Positions 23,954 through 32,947 of a stretch of 64,000 nt of DNA are shown piece by piece (the stretch's first letter is position 1; each line of letters opens with the position of its first letter). The stretch covers positions 1,736,001 to 1,800,000 of the forward strand of contig OZ241390.1 in the NCBI GenBank assembly GCA_965200835.1, given 5' to 3'. The position numbers and the translations under genes are program-made. The notes beneath the pieces are model-generated. The model saw nothing but the letters and a program-made list of their open reading frames with translations. It searched no databases and had not been told where the DNA came from. This stretch comes from JAPPFW01 sp965200835 (lineage in GTDB: Bacteria; Actinomycetota; Acidimicrobiia; Spongiisociales; Spongiisociaceae).

Positions 23954-25333
23954 CTAGCCCGGAAGCGAACCCAACTGGTCCGCGGTCGGCTCCGCTCAGC
24001 AGAACCAGGGCTCGGTGAGCCGAGGCCTCCCTTCGGTCGCACCCTGAGGTAGCTGCTCGGCCGGTCCGGGATCCTCGCCGGTGGCCTGCAGGGTGGCTCG
24101 CCACATCCTGGCGAAGGTGTCGGCGGGCGGATCGCCCGTGCCCTCCTCGGCGAGCCGGGCGAGTTCGACCGACAGCTCGTCCACCGCCGGATCCGGCGAC
24201 TGCCACAGGTAGGTGACCGCGGCGGGGTCGTACTCGCCGCGATGGGGCAGGAAGTCGGGATGATCGGCTAGCAACGAGCCCTCGGGAACCAGTAGGCGGA
24301 TGCTCAGCTGAACCGGATCGGTGAGGCCGACCAGGTCATGAGTCATCACGAACCTGAATATGTCCGCCACGTCCTGCTGCGAGGTCCAGGGTGTGAAGGG
24401 GAGCCAGGTGGGGTGGAGGTCGAAACCGGCGCGGCGGGCCATGTGAAGCACTGATGCCGCCTCGCGGGCCGTATGTCCCTTGTCGAGGATGGACAGGATC
24501 CGGTCGTTGAGGGTCTCGAAGGCCGAGACTACGAACAGGCACCCCGTTCCGGAGAGGGTGGGCAGGTCGTTTCCGTACTGGATGAGGTGCTCGACCTTGA
24601 TGGTGGCGTCGTAGGTGAGCTCCGGCCACCGCCGGTTCATCTTAGTCACGATCCGCAAGGCGTGCTTGGGCCCGTTGAAGAAGTCGGCGTCGCCGAAGGT
24701 GACATGCCCGGCGCCGGCGTCGGCCAGCTGCTCGATGTCCGCCAGGACTGTGTCGACCGGCACGATCCGGAATCGCCCCCCGTACACCACGGGCAGCGGG
24801 CAGTGACGGCACTGATGCCGGCACCCGTGGCTGGCCTCGACCGCGCCCACCAGCGTCGAGTGTCCATCCGACCGGAGGCGGGCGTAGTTGCCGAGGGTTG
24901 GCAGGGTGGAGCGATCGGGTAATAGGAACCGGGATCGGCCTCTGAAAGTGGTGGTTCCGGTCGAGCACGCACCGTTTTCGACCGAGGTGACCCAGTCCAG
25001 CAGCTGCTGCTCGTACTCCCCGGCGATCGCCCGGGTGAACGGCCCTCCAGTTTCGACCAACGCCGCCGCGTACAGCCCATAGACCGCCAGGGGAAGGTCC
25101 GCCCGGCGCGCTGCCACCCGTCGGGCAGCGGCGGTGGCCATCCGCAGGGCCGTGTGCATGGGGGTACTGAATGCCATCGCCTCGGCCCAGGCGACGATCG
25201 TATCGTCCCACGGCTCGACCGCCAGATCGAGGGTCCTCACCTCGTGACCATGCTGGCGGAGCAGCGCGGCAGGGGAGGCCAGGTGGACCGGCTGCCGGCC
25301 TAGCTCGTAGGTGGATATCAGCGCGACTCGCAT
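23954..25333 (-). CDS. CUAEP-tail radical SAM selenoprotein
   Basis: 459 residues if the in-frame TGA at 23996-23998 is read as selenocysteine (Sec446). N-terminal Rossmann-like region (1-120, MRVALIST start), cluster-binding Cys171-x3-Cys175-x2-Cys178 (GCRHQCRHC), then a TIM-barrel with FGDADFF. Read to the first stop the protein ends ...EPWFC; read through it continues Sec-Ala-Glu-Pro, then ten residues to a TAG. This is exactly the tail for which the CUAEP/CCAEP-tail radical SAM family is named. A hairpin directly follows the TGA. ATG at 25333, divergent from the lipoprotein gene. Reaction unknown. No sel genes are in this window, so Sec decoding must be encoded elsewhere. Confidence 0.85.
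23960..23998 (-). promoter_or_regulatory. Sec codon and candidate bacterial SECIS hairpin
   Basis: The TGA (23998-23996, minus strand) is followed at once by a foldable stretch: CGGAG pairs with TTCCG (one G-T pair), then CGA with the inner GCT side and CC with GG, leaving an apical loop that holds CCAGTT. Bacterial SECIS elements sit within about 40 bases after the UGA and have a G/U in the loop, so position and shape fit. Pairing was done by eye with one internal mismatch and a bulge. Confidence 0.6.
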
Positions 25334-25402
25334 CGGAGCAGGTGGGGACGCATGGGCCCTTCATCCTATGCCGACCTCTCCGGTAGCTACGCTCGGTGGT
25401 CG

Positions 25403-26845
25403 ATGCCCACGCGATTCCCTCGTCTCCTGCTGTTCCATGCAGGTGTGGTGCTGGCGCTGGGTGCCCTGCTGGGTGGATGCCGTCAGGCGGCCGAGCCGGC
25501 ACCCCTCGCCCCCGACACTTCCTCGACTGTGGTTAGCGACGGTTCCGGCCTAACCCAGGCAACTATTCCGCCGACCACCGACGCCGAGGCTGCCGAGGTG
25601 GCCACCACTCGAGCCGAGGTTGCCGAGCCGGTCACTACCGCTTCCTCCACTACGACCACCCTCCCTCCCTGGTCAATACCTGACCACCAGGTGGCTCAGG
25701 TAGTGGAGCTGACGGCGGTCACGGAGGCCATCCGGGAGCGGAGGTTCCTGGAGCGGCCGGTCTTCGATGCCGTCGGTGCGGACGAGCTGGCCGAGCGCTA
25801 TCCCACCGGTCTGGCTGGCCCGTCACTGGAAGAGTTGGAGCATCAACTGGCCCTCTTCGAGCGGCTCGGGATGGTCGGTGCTGATGCCTTCCCAGCTGAT
25901 GACCTCCTAGCCGTCCTACGAGCCCTTCCCTCCGATCCGTTCTATGACTGGGAGCGGGGGACCATCGTGATCCCGGGTGATGGTGAGCCGCTGGATGAGT
26001 ACCAGCAGTGGGTACTGGTGGGGCAGCTGGTCCATGCCATGACCCACCAGCACCATCCTCTGATTCTCGACAGCCTCCCTCACCCCCTCCCGCACGATGA
26101 TCGGACCGCCGCGGTGGCCGCGCTGCTGGAAGGGGAAGCGGTGCTCGTGCAGTCCCTCTATCTGGACTCCTTGCCCGCCGCACAGAGGATGGAGGTGGCC
26201 CAAGAGGCAGGGGATCGTGCCCGGCCTTCCCTCGATCGGGTACCGCCGATCCTGGTTGATCTGGCCCGGTTTCCGCGGCTCGCCGGGTCGATGCTGGCGA
26301 CTGAGCTCTACGAGCTGGGAGGCATGGCCGCCCTCGACCAGGCTCTGGATCATCCGCCCGAAACCACCGAGCAGCTACTCCACCTGGATCGGTACCGTCG
26401 GCAGGACCAGGGGGTCGAGGTAGAGCCGGTGAGTGTGTCGGTGGATGGTTACCTGGTGGTGGAACACGGAACGTGGGGAGAGCGTCGCTGGCGCGCCCTG
26501 CTGGAACGGCACAGCGGAGCGTTTCCCGCCGCCCAAGCCGGGGAGGGATGGGGTGGGGACCATTACGCACTCCTCGTCGGACCGTCGACCGGAGGGCTGG
26601 TGTTCGTAGCCCGTTACGTGGCCGACTCGTTTGTCGACGAGTCCGAGATGGTTTCGGCTATCAGGGAGCTGGTCACCTCAGGCATGGGACTGGAAAACCC
26701 CGCGGTGGTTGATACGGTCACCGAGTGGGCGGAGGGCGCCAGCTACGCCTTGATCGCCTGGGAGGTCGGGGAGATCGTGATGGTGCTGGCCTCCGATCCC
26801 GATGTTGGCCGCAGTGTGGCGTCCCAGCTCGGAGTGGCGCGGTGA
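25403..26845 (+). CDS. Zincin-like lipoprotein with a degenerate metal motif
   Basis: 480 residues. Signal peptide with lipobox LLGGC (Cys26), a Thr-rich linker to about residue 110, then a domain like the actinobacterial secreted proteins with the consensus HELTHALQDQH. Here the site is HAMTHQHH (His211, Ala212, His215), so the catalytic Glu of HExxH is Ala. Later family features are kept: LLEGEAVLVQ, STEQ/TTEQLLH and GEGWGGDHY. It is therefore probably a catalytically dead relative or a binding protein on the outer face of the membrane. It diverges from the selenoprotein gene, 69 bases apart. Confidence 0.75.
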   Translation: MPTRFPRLLLFHAGVVLALGALLGGCRQAAEPAPLAPDTSSTVVSDGSGLTQATIPPTTDAEAAEVATTRAEVAEPVTTASSTTTTLPPWSIPDHQVAQVVELTAVTEAIRERRFLERPVFDAVGADELAERYPTGLAGPSLEELEHQLALFERLGMVGADAFPADDLLAVLRALPSDPFYDWERGTIVIPGDGEPLDEYQQWVLVGQLVHAMTHQHHPLILDSLPHPLPHDDRTAAVAALLEGEAVLVQSLYLDSLPAAQRMEVAQEAGDRARPSLDRVPPILVDLARFPRLAGSMLATELYELGGMAALDQALDHPPETTEQLLHLDRYRRQDQGVEVEPVSVSVDGYLVVEHGTWGERRWRALLERHSGAFPAAQAGEGWGGDHYALLVGPSTGGLVFVARYVADSFVDESEMVSAIRELVTSGMGLENPAVVDTVTEWAEGASYALIAWEVGEIVMVLASDPDVGRSVASQLGVAR

Positions 26846-27675
26846 GCAAGGGACGGCTGGTGTTGTGCGGCACGCCGATCGGTCATCTGGGTGACGCTCC
26901 GCCCCGCCTGGCAGCCGTGCTGGCGGAGGCAGGGGCAATCTTCGCGGAGGACACGAGGCGGGCCCGGGTCTTGCTCGGTCATCTCGGTGTCCGGACCGTT
27001 CCCGAGTCCTGGTTTGCGGGCAACGAGACTCGCAGGATGGCCCGCCTGGTCCGAATGCTGGAAGAAGGATCGACGGTCGCTCTGCTGTCCGATGCGGGCA
27101 TGCCCACCGTTTGCGATCCGGGCCGGGCCGCGGTCCAAGCGGCACACCGGCTCGGCGCCCGGGTGTCGGTGATACCAGGTCCCAGCGCGGTAGTGGCGGC
27201 TCTCGCCGTATCCGGTTTCGAAGCCGATCGCTTTGTCTTCGAGGGGTTCCTTCCCCGGAAGGGAAAGGACCGTGCCAAGCGCCTGGAGGCCTTGGTGGCC
27301 GAGGACCGCACCATGGTGCTGTTCTCGGCTACCGCCCGAGTTCCAGCCGATCTCGCGGCTCTGGCGGATGCCTTGGGAGGGCCGCGGAGGATCATGGTCG
27401 CCCGCGAGCTGACCAAGGCATACGAAGAGGTGTGGTCGGGAACCCTGGAGGAGGCGGCCGGCGAATGGAGTCGCCGGGACCCCCGAGGAGAGTTCACCCT
27501 GGTGATCGAAGGCAGCCCCGGCTCGATAGCCCCGATCGACCAGGCGGTGAGCGAAGTGATGGCTCGCAAGGCAAAAGGCGAAGCCATGTCAGCCGCAGTC
27601 CGATCGGTGGCTGACGGGCTGGGGTTGGGTCGCCGTTCCCTATACGAGGCGACCCTGCAGAAACTGCGGACCTAG
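26842..27675 (+). CDS. rsmI: 16S rRNA (cytidine-1402-2'-O)-methyltransferase
   Basis: 277 residues, tetrapyrrole-methylase fold. Signature: LCGTPIGHLGD at 7-17, ACEDTRRAR-like FAEDTRRARVLL, LLSDAGMPTVCDPG, and VIPGPSAVVAALAVSG. Modifies the ribosomal P site. The GTG at 26842 overlaps the stop of the lipoprotein gene (GTGA). C-terminal extension carries the usual VADGLGLGRRSLYEA segment. Confidence 0.92.
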   Translation: MSKGRLVLCGTPIGHLGDAPPRLAAVLAEAGAIFAEDTRRARVLLGHLGVRTVPESWFAGNETRRMARLVRMLEEGSTVALLSDAGMPTVCDPGRAAVQAAHRLGARVSVIPGPSAVVAALAVSGFEADRFVFEGFLPRKGKDRAKRLEALVAEDRTMVLFSATARVPADLAALADALGGPRRIMVARELTKAYEEVWSGTLEEAAGEWSRRDPRGEFTLVIEGSPGSIAPIDQAVSEVMARKAKGEAMSAAVRSVADGLGLGRRSLYEATLQKLRT

Positions 27676-27968
27676 CAAGCCAACACTCCCAGGTCGCGAA
27701 AATCGCCCGCCCCGCCGACCGCCCGTCGGGCCCTCCCCCTCCACCACCTGGCCGGGTTCGGAGACGCGGCCAGCCACGGTGTGACCGGCTGCCGGCTCCG
27801 AGAAACGATGATCCCTCGAGCGGTCGGAAGACGTCCGGTCCGGCCGCTCAGGTGTCTGGTAACACCCATCATGCAAGGCAGGTGTGACAGGTTCTAGCCC
27901 TTTGTGCCGGCAACTTTTCGCGTACTCGGGTGGCAGGCCCGGCCTGCGAGGGTCACTACTCTCGACAC
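27676..27968. other. Intergenic region before tatD
   Basis: 293 bases with no gene. A perfect 7+1+7 palindrome (GCAGGCC C GGCCTGC, 27933-27947) lies 21 bases before the tatD start; its short centre argues for a protein site rather than a hairpin. No riboswitch pattern was recognised. The region would hold the promoter of tatD-rsmA-ispE. Confidence 0.4.
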
Positions 27969-28718
27969 ATGGGTCGATGGGTGGACACGCATTGCCATCT
28001 CCAGCTCGACCAGCGGGATCCTGATCGCTTGCTGGGACGGGCGGCTGCCGTATGGCACGTGGTAGTCCCGGGTGTGGACCTGGAGTCCAGCCAGAAGGCC
28101 CGCGCGCTAGCCCGGCGTTTCCGGGGACGGGTGAGCTTTACCGCCGGTCTCCATCCCCACGATGCTGCCCGCTGGGACTCCCAGCGCGCCGGCCTCCTAC
28201 CCTTGATGCGCGAGGCAGCGGCCATCGGCGAGACGGGGCTGGACTTCTACCGGAACCTGGCTCCTCGGGCCGCCCAGCTGGAGAGTTTTACCGCCCACCA
28301 CCAGCTCGCCCAGGAATTGGGCAAACCGCTGGTGGTCCACTGCCGCGACGCTTTCCGCCAGATCCACGAAATCCTCGAGCGGGAAGGATCCGGTCCCTGG
28401 GTGGTGATGCATTGCTGGACCGGAGGGCCCAGGTGGTCCAAGAGGTTCACCGACCTCGGGGTGACCTTCTCGTTCGCGGGACCGGTTACCTTCGAGACGG
28501 CAGATACGGTCCGGCGGGGCGCGGCAGTCGTCCCACCCGACCGAGTGGTGGTCGAGACCGACACCCCTTACCTGGCGCCGGTGCCTCACCGGGGAGAGCT
28601 GAACGAGCCGGCCCACGTTGCTCTGGTAGGAGCTGCCCTGGGGCAAGTGTGGGGTATGGAGCCGGACGAGGTGGCCAGGATCACGAGCGAGCGGGCCATG
28701 GCAGTGTTCGGACTTTGA
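27969..28718 (+). CDS. tatD: TatD family metal-dependent DNase
   Basis: 249 residues, TIM-barrel hydrolase. N-terminal DTHCHLQ holds the first metal ligands, GETGLDFY the bridging Glu, VVHCRDAF and MHCWTG the further His, and ETDTPYLAP the Asp. Acts as a 3'-5' exonuclease in DNA repair (family knowledge). ATG at 27969 chosen because the conserved start follows at once. Overlaps rsmA by four bases (TTGA). Confidence 0.92.
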   Translation: MGRWVDTHCHLQLDQRDPDRLLGRAAAVWHVVVPGVDLESSQKARALARRFRGRVSFTAGLHPHDAARWDSQRAGLLPLMREAAAIGETGLDFYRNLAPRAAQLESFTAHHQLAQELGKPLVVHCRDAFRQIHEILEREGSGPWVVMHCWTGGPRWSKRFTDLGVTFSFAGPVTFETADTVRRGAAVVPPDRVVVETDTPYLAPVPHRGELNEPAHVALVGAALGQVWGMEPDEVARITSERAMAVFGL

Positions 28719-29536
28719 CCCAGACTCGCTCGGAGATAAAAAGCCTGTTGGCACGTCACGGCATAGTGCCCCGCAGGCGGCTGGGCCAGCACTTCCTGGC
28801 CGACCCCAACATCATCGCCCGGATCGTTGCCCTGGCTGGCGACCCGGCGGGTGTCCGGGCCCTGGAGATCGGCGTCGGAACCGGGACCCTCACCCGTGCG
28901 CTGGCCGAAGCGGGTTTCCCGGTTACCGGCTACGAGATCGACCCCCGTCTCCGGCCGGTGATAGCCGAGACTCTGGATGGTCTCGACGCCCAGGTCAGAT
29001 TCGAGGACGCGGCCGATCTGGATCTCTCCATCCTGGAGCAAGGTGCCCGATGGGTCATGGTTTCCAACCTCCCATACGGCGTCGGCACTCCGATTCTTCT
29101 GGATCTGCTGAGAGGAGCCCCCCGGCTGCAACGGTTCGTCGTGATGGTGCAGCGCGAGGTGGCGGAACGCCTCACGGCTCCACCGGGATCCAGGATCTAC
29201 GGTCTGCCGAGTGTGATCGTCGGGCTCCACGGCGGAGCTCGCCTGGCGTTCGGGGTCGGCCGCCAAGTGTTCCTCCCGAGACCAAACGTGGATTCGGCCG
29301 TGGTAGTGATCGAGCGTAGCGCGCCTCCCGATGACCGGCGCGAGCTGGCGGTCCGCCTAGCAGCGGCCGGTTTCGGGCAGCGCCGCAAGATGCTCCGATC
29401 GTCCCTCAGATCGGCTATCCCCGACGGGGCCGATGCTCGACTCGAGCAGGCCGGCATCGATCCCTCCCTGAGGGCTGAGGACCTGAGCGCCGACCGGTTC
29501 CTCGCCCTGGCGGATGTGATGAGCCGCCCACGTTGA
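28715..29536 (+). CDS. rsmA: 16S rRNA dimethyladenosine transferase (KsgA)
   Basis: 273 residues. RRLGQHFLADPNII at the N-terminus, SAM motif EIGVGTGTLTRAL at about 51-63, and NLPYGVGTPILL (catalytic NLPY) near 113. Dimethylates A1518 and A1519 of 16S rRNA. The TTG at 28715 overlaps the tatD stop; this is a usual actinobacterial arrangement, although the resuscitation-promoting-factor gene often found between tatD and rsmA is missing. Confidence 0.92.
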   Translation: MTQTRSEIKSLLARHGIVPRRRLGQHFLADPNIIARIVALAGDPAGVRALEIGVGTGTLTRALAEAGFPVTGYEIDPRLRPVIAETLDGLDAQVRFEDAADLDLSILEQGARWVMVSNLPYGVGTPILLDLLRGAPRLQRFVVMVQREVAERLTAPPGSRIYGLPSVIVGLHGGARLAFGVGRQVFLPRPNVDSAVVVIERSAPPDDRRELAVRLAAAGFGQRRKMLRSSLRSAIPDGADARLEQAGIDPSLRAEDLSADRFLALADVMSRPR

Positions 29537-30402
29537 TGGATGCTCGGACGGCCCAGGCTCCCGCCAAGGTCAACCTCTCCCTCGCGGTTCGGGCCAGGGA
29601 CCGGTCGGGCCTCCACCCGGTGCGCGGGCTCACCCAGACGATCGCATGGCACGACTTGCTGACCATGCGGGAGTCGAGGACGGACCAGTTGGCTGTGCAT
29701 GGTGCCGATCTCCCGACCGATGAACGGAACCTGGTATGGAAGGCGGTGAACTCTCTCCGGCAAGCTTCCGGGGACCGTAGCCCGGTCAGCATGACCCTCT
29801 GGAAACGCACTCCGGTGGCTGCCGGTCTGGCGGGGGGAAGCGCTGACGCAGCCGCAGCTCTGGTGCTCTACGGTGACCTCATCGGCGCGGATCGGAGCCT
29901 ACTGGATGACGCGGCCGCCCGGATCGGCGCCGATGTCAGGTTCTGCCTGCACGGTGGACTTCGCTGGATTGGGGGGTACGGCGAGCGGCTGGGGAAGCGG
30001 ATCGGTGGGATGCCCGGTCTGGTCCTAGTGGTGGTGGTCCCCCCCTTCCTGCTGGAGACCCCCCGCGTCTACGAGACCTGGGACCGGTTGGGCGGACCGG
30101 CCGGACCACGGGTGTCGGGTCGCGATCTCCCACCCCCCGTCCGCCCCTACGGGCCCCTCTTCAACGATCTGTTTCCCGCCGCTGTGTCGCTGGAGCCGGT
30201 CCTCGACGACTGGCGTGCCGAGTTGCAGGACCGATGGGACCGCCCAGTTTTTCTGTCAGGAAGCGGCCCGGCGCTGTTCGGCTTCTTCGCCGACGAGGCA
30301 GAAGCGACCGAAGCTCTGCAGTTGGTGCCCGCCGAGGCCCGGGCGGCCTTCTCAGCTCTTCCGGCCGCACATGGTGCCCGAATCTCCGAGAGATCCACCT
30401 GA
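29536..30402 (+). CDS. ispE: 4-diphosphocytidyl-2-C-methyl-D-erythritol kinase
   Basis: 288 residues, GHMP kinase. N-terminal APAKVNLSL with the catalytic Lys, ATP loop PVAAGLAGGSADAAAAL at about 95-111, and C-terminal LSGSGPALFGF. Phosphorylates CDP-methylerythritol in the non-mevalonate isoprenoid pathway. ATG at 29536 shares its A with the rsmA stop (TGATG); the TTG at 29533 is an alternative. Confidence 0.92.
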   Translation: MDARTAQAPAKVNLSLAVRARDRSGLHPVRGLTQTIAWHDLLTMRESRTDQLAVHGADLPTDERNLVWKAVNSLRQASGDRSPVSMTLWKRTPVAAGLAGGSADAAAALVLYGDLIGADRSLLDDAAARIGADVRFCLHGGLRWIGGYGERLGKRIGGMPGLVLVVVVPPFLLETPRVYETWDRLGGPAGPRVSGRDLPPPVRPYGPLFNDLFPAAVSLEPVLDDWRAELQDRWDRPVFLSGSGPALFGFFADEAEATEALQLVPAEARAAFSALPAAHGARISERST

Positions 30403-30498
30403 CACAGGACGATCGATGCCGAGGCCACGGTGTTCGCGCCTTGGGCGGATCGATCATTCGTTATCTAGACTTCCTCCCCCACCGCGTGGTGGATATGG

Positions 30499-30570
30499 TG
30501 GGGGGTGGTGTAATTGGCAGCACAGCGGGTTTTGGTCCCGCCGGTACGGGTTCGACTCCTGTCCCCCCAG
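30499..30570 (+). tRNA. tRNA-Gln (anticodon TTG)
   Basis: Acceptor TGGGGGG/CCCCCCA, D arm GTGT/GCAC, anticodon stem GCGGG/CCCGC with loop TTTTGGT (anticodon TTG), T stem ACGGG/CCTGT with TTCGACT loop, discriminator G, CCA not encoded. It lies between ispE and glmU on the same strand. Confidence 0.93.
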
Positions 30571-30589
30571 CGAACGAAGGAGTGATGCC

Positions 30590-31969
30590 ATGGGCGTGAA
30601 GGCGGTCGTGCTCGGGGCGGGCGACGGCAAGCGGATGAAGTCGGTTCTCTCTAAGGTCATCCACGCGGTGGCCGGGCGTCCGATGATCGAGTGGGTACTC
30701 GACGCGGTGGCCTGCCTCCAACCCACCCAGACGGTGGTGGTGGTCAAGCCCGACGCCGATCAGGTCAGGGCGGTCCTCCCGCCGGACGCCACTCCGGTGG
30801 TGCAGTCTGCCCAGCTCGGCACTGCCCATGCCCTGCAGGTGGCCCTCCGTTCCATCGAACCACAAGCGGGTGATCACGTCCTGGTCGTGCCGGCCGACAC
30901 ACCGCTGATCACCGGCGAAACCCTTGAGCGGATGGCCGCCCTCCACCGCCGCACGGGTTCTGCCGTCACCTGCTTGACCACCGAAATGGATGACCCCACC
31001 GGTTATGGCCGGATCGTGCGAGATGGGTGGGATCGGGTGCAGCGGATCGTCGAGCACGCTGACACCACCACCCAGGAACGGGCTATCAAGGAGATCAACG
31101 GCGGGATCTACTTGTTCGATGGAGAGTACATCCTCGAGGCCATCGAAAATGTGGAGAGTGACAATGCGCAGGGGGAGTACTACCTGACCGACGTGTTCGC
31201 CATTCTGGGGGCCGACGGTCACGGGATTTCCGCCTGCCGCACCGATGCAGATGAGCTATCGGGGGTCAACACCCAGGACCAGCTGGCTAGAGCAGCCGCC
31301 CTGATGCGCGCCAGGATCAACCACGCCTGGATGCGAGGCGGGGTATGGATGCAGGATCCGTCCCGGGTGTACATCGATGCTTCCGTCTCGCTCGAGGCAG
31401 GGGTCCGGCTCCATCCCGGTGTCCACCTCCAAGGGACTACCTCGGTGGGAGCCGGTGCCGAGATCGGTCCCGACGCCCACATAGCTGACAGCCGGGTCGG
31501 TGAAGGATCCAGAGTCTGGTATTCGGTGGTTCGAGGTGCGAGGGTCGGCGACCACGTCGAGGTCGGTCCCTACGCCTCGCTGCGACCCGGTGCTGAGTTC
31601 CACCAGGGCGCCAAGGCGGGTACCTTCGTAGAAGTGAAGAACTCGGTGGTGGCTAGGGGGACGAAAGTCCCCCATCTTGCCTATGTGGGGGACGCGGAGC
31701 TGGGCGAGGAGGCCAACATCGGCGCCGGCTCGATCACCGCCAACTACGACGGGTTTCGCAAGCACCGGACCCGGGTGGGCCACCGCGCGCAGGTCGGGTC
31801 GAACGTGGTGCTGGTAGCACCCGTCGAGGTGGGGGACGACGCCTACGTCGGGGCCGGATCGGTCATCACCAGGAACGTAAAGGAGGGCGCCTTGGGGATC
31901 GAGCGGGCCGCCCAACGGGAGATTCCCGGATACACCAGCCGCCGCCGGGCCCGATACGAGGGCCGCTGA
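30590..31969 (+). CDS. glmU: Bifunctional UDP-GlcNAc pyrophosphorylase / GlcN-1-P acetyltransferase
   Basis: 459 residues. N-terminal nucleotidyltransferase with LGAGDGKRMKS at 8-18 (the usual Ala-Ala-Gly is Gly-Ala-Gly here), QLGTAHA, and NGGIYLFD. The C-terminal half is a left-handed beta-helix of hexapeptide repeats, ending with the acetyltransferase residues in KAGTFVEVKN, PHLAYVGDAELGE and NYDGFRKHRT. Makes UDP-GlcNAc for peptidoglycan. ATG at 30590 after GAAGGAG, 20 bases past tRNA-Gln. Confidence 0.94.
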   Translation: MGVKAVVLGAGDGKRMKSVLSKVIHAVAGRPMIEWVLDAVACLQPTQTVVVVKPDADQVRAVLPPDATPVVQSAQLGTAHALQVALRSIEPQAGDHVLVVPADTPLITGETLERMAALHRRTGSAVTCLTTEMDDPTGYGRIVRDGWDRVQRIVEHADTTTQERAIKEINGGIYLFDGEYILEAIENVESDNAQGEYYLTDVFAILGADGHGISACRTDADELSGVNTQDQLARAAALMRARINHAWMRGGVWMQDPSRVYIDASVSLEAGVRLHPGVHLQGTTSVGAGAEIGPDAHIADSRVGEGSRVWYSVVRGARVGDHVEVGPYASLRPGAEFHQGAKAGTFVEVKNSVVARGTKVPHLAYVGDAELGEEANIGAGSITANYDGFRKHRTRVGHRAQVGSNVVLVAPVEVGDDAYVGAGSVITRNVKEGALGIERAAQREIPGYTSRRRARYEGR

Positions 31970-31972
31970 CCA

Positions 31973-32944
31973 ATGGGGTTCACGGACCGCAAGCGTTTCA
32001 TGCTGTTCACCGGGTCGGCCAATCCGGAGCTGGCGGATGCGGTCGCCCGAGAGCTCGAAGTCCCGCTGGGACGGGTCGAGATGTTGCGGTTTGCCAACAC
32101 CGAGGTATATGCCCGGCCCCTGGAGTCGGTGCGCGGGGCCGACTGTTTCGTCATGCAGAGTCATGCACCAGAGATCAATTTCCACATCATGGAGCAGCTC
32201 ATCCTCATCGAGGCACTCAGGAGAGCGTCGGCGCACCGCATCACAGCGGTGGTGCCTTTCTTCGGTTATGCGAGAGCGGACAAGAAAGTGCTGCCTCGCG
32301 AGCCGATCTCGGCGCGGTTGATCTGTGATCTCTTCCAAGCGGCCGGGGCTGACCGGATCGTTTCGATCGATCTTCATACCGGCCAGATACAGGGCTTCTC
32401 CCGCAAGCCGATCGACCATCTGACCGCCCTTCCCATCGTCACCGAGTATTTGAGAGATCGACTGGAGGGCCCCACCACCGTCGTTTCCCCGGACGCGGGA
32501 GGGGTGAAGAGAGCCGAGAAGTATGCCCGCTACCTGGGTGCCTACGTGGCGTTCGTACACAAGCGACGAGCCGCCCACGAGCCCAACCGATCCAAGGCCC
32601 TCACCGTGGTCGGAGCAGTCCGGGGCCGGAACGCAGTGATCGTGGACGACATGATCGATACGGGAGGCACGGTGGTCAATGCCGCCCGGCTTCTACGACA
32701 GAAGAAGGTGAGGAGCCTCTACGTGGCGGTCACCCACCCAATCCTGTCGGACCCTGCACTGGATCGGCTCAAGAATGCTCCCATCGACGAGGTGGTAGTC
32801 ACCGACACCCTCCCGATCAGCCAGGATGTCATGAAACTCGACAAGCTGACCCGGCTCTCGATCGCTCCGGTGCTGGCGGAGGCCCTGCAGGCCATCTACA
32901 TGGACAACTCGGTCTCGGCCATCTTCCTGGGCGACAACAACTGA
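31973..32944 (+). CDS. prs: Ribose-phosphate pyrophosphokinase
   Basis: 323 residues. Makes PRPP from ribose 5-phosphate and ATP. N-terminal LFTGSANPELA, FANTEVY, the ATP-flexible region GYARADKK, and the PRPP-binding loop VDDMIDTGGTV near residue 224. Starts three bases after glmU, the standard glmU-prs pair. The rplY-pth genes that often follow in actinobacteria are absent here. Confidence 0.94.
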   Translation: MGFTDRKRFMLFTGSANPELADAVARELEVPLGRVEMLRFANTEVYARPLESVRGADCFVMQSHAPEINFHIMEQLILIEALRRASAHRITAVVPFFGYARADKKVLPREPISARLICDLFQAAGADRIVSIDLHTGQIQGFSRKPIDHLTALPIVTEYLRDRLEGPTTVVSPDAGGVKRAEKYARYLGAYVAFVHKRRAAHEPNRSKALTVVGAVRGRNAVIVDDMIDTGGTVVNAARLLRQKKVRSLYVAVTHPILSDPALDRLKNAPIDEVVVTDTLPISQDVMKLDKLTRLSIAPVLAEALQAIYMDNSVSAIFLGDNN

Positions 32945-32947
32945 CCC

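Noticed and set aside
27676..27968. Riboswitch upstream of tatD
   Set aside because: No conserved core of a known riboswitch class could be recognised by eye, and the rpf gene that carries the ydaO-type switch in actinobacteria is absent.
31256..32578. A 440-codon minus-strand frame opposite glmU and prs
   Set aside because: Both plus-strand genes are unambiguous; the antisense frame has no domain pattern.
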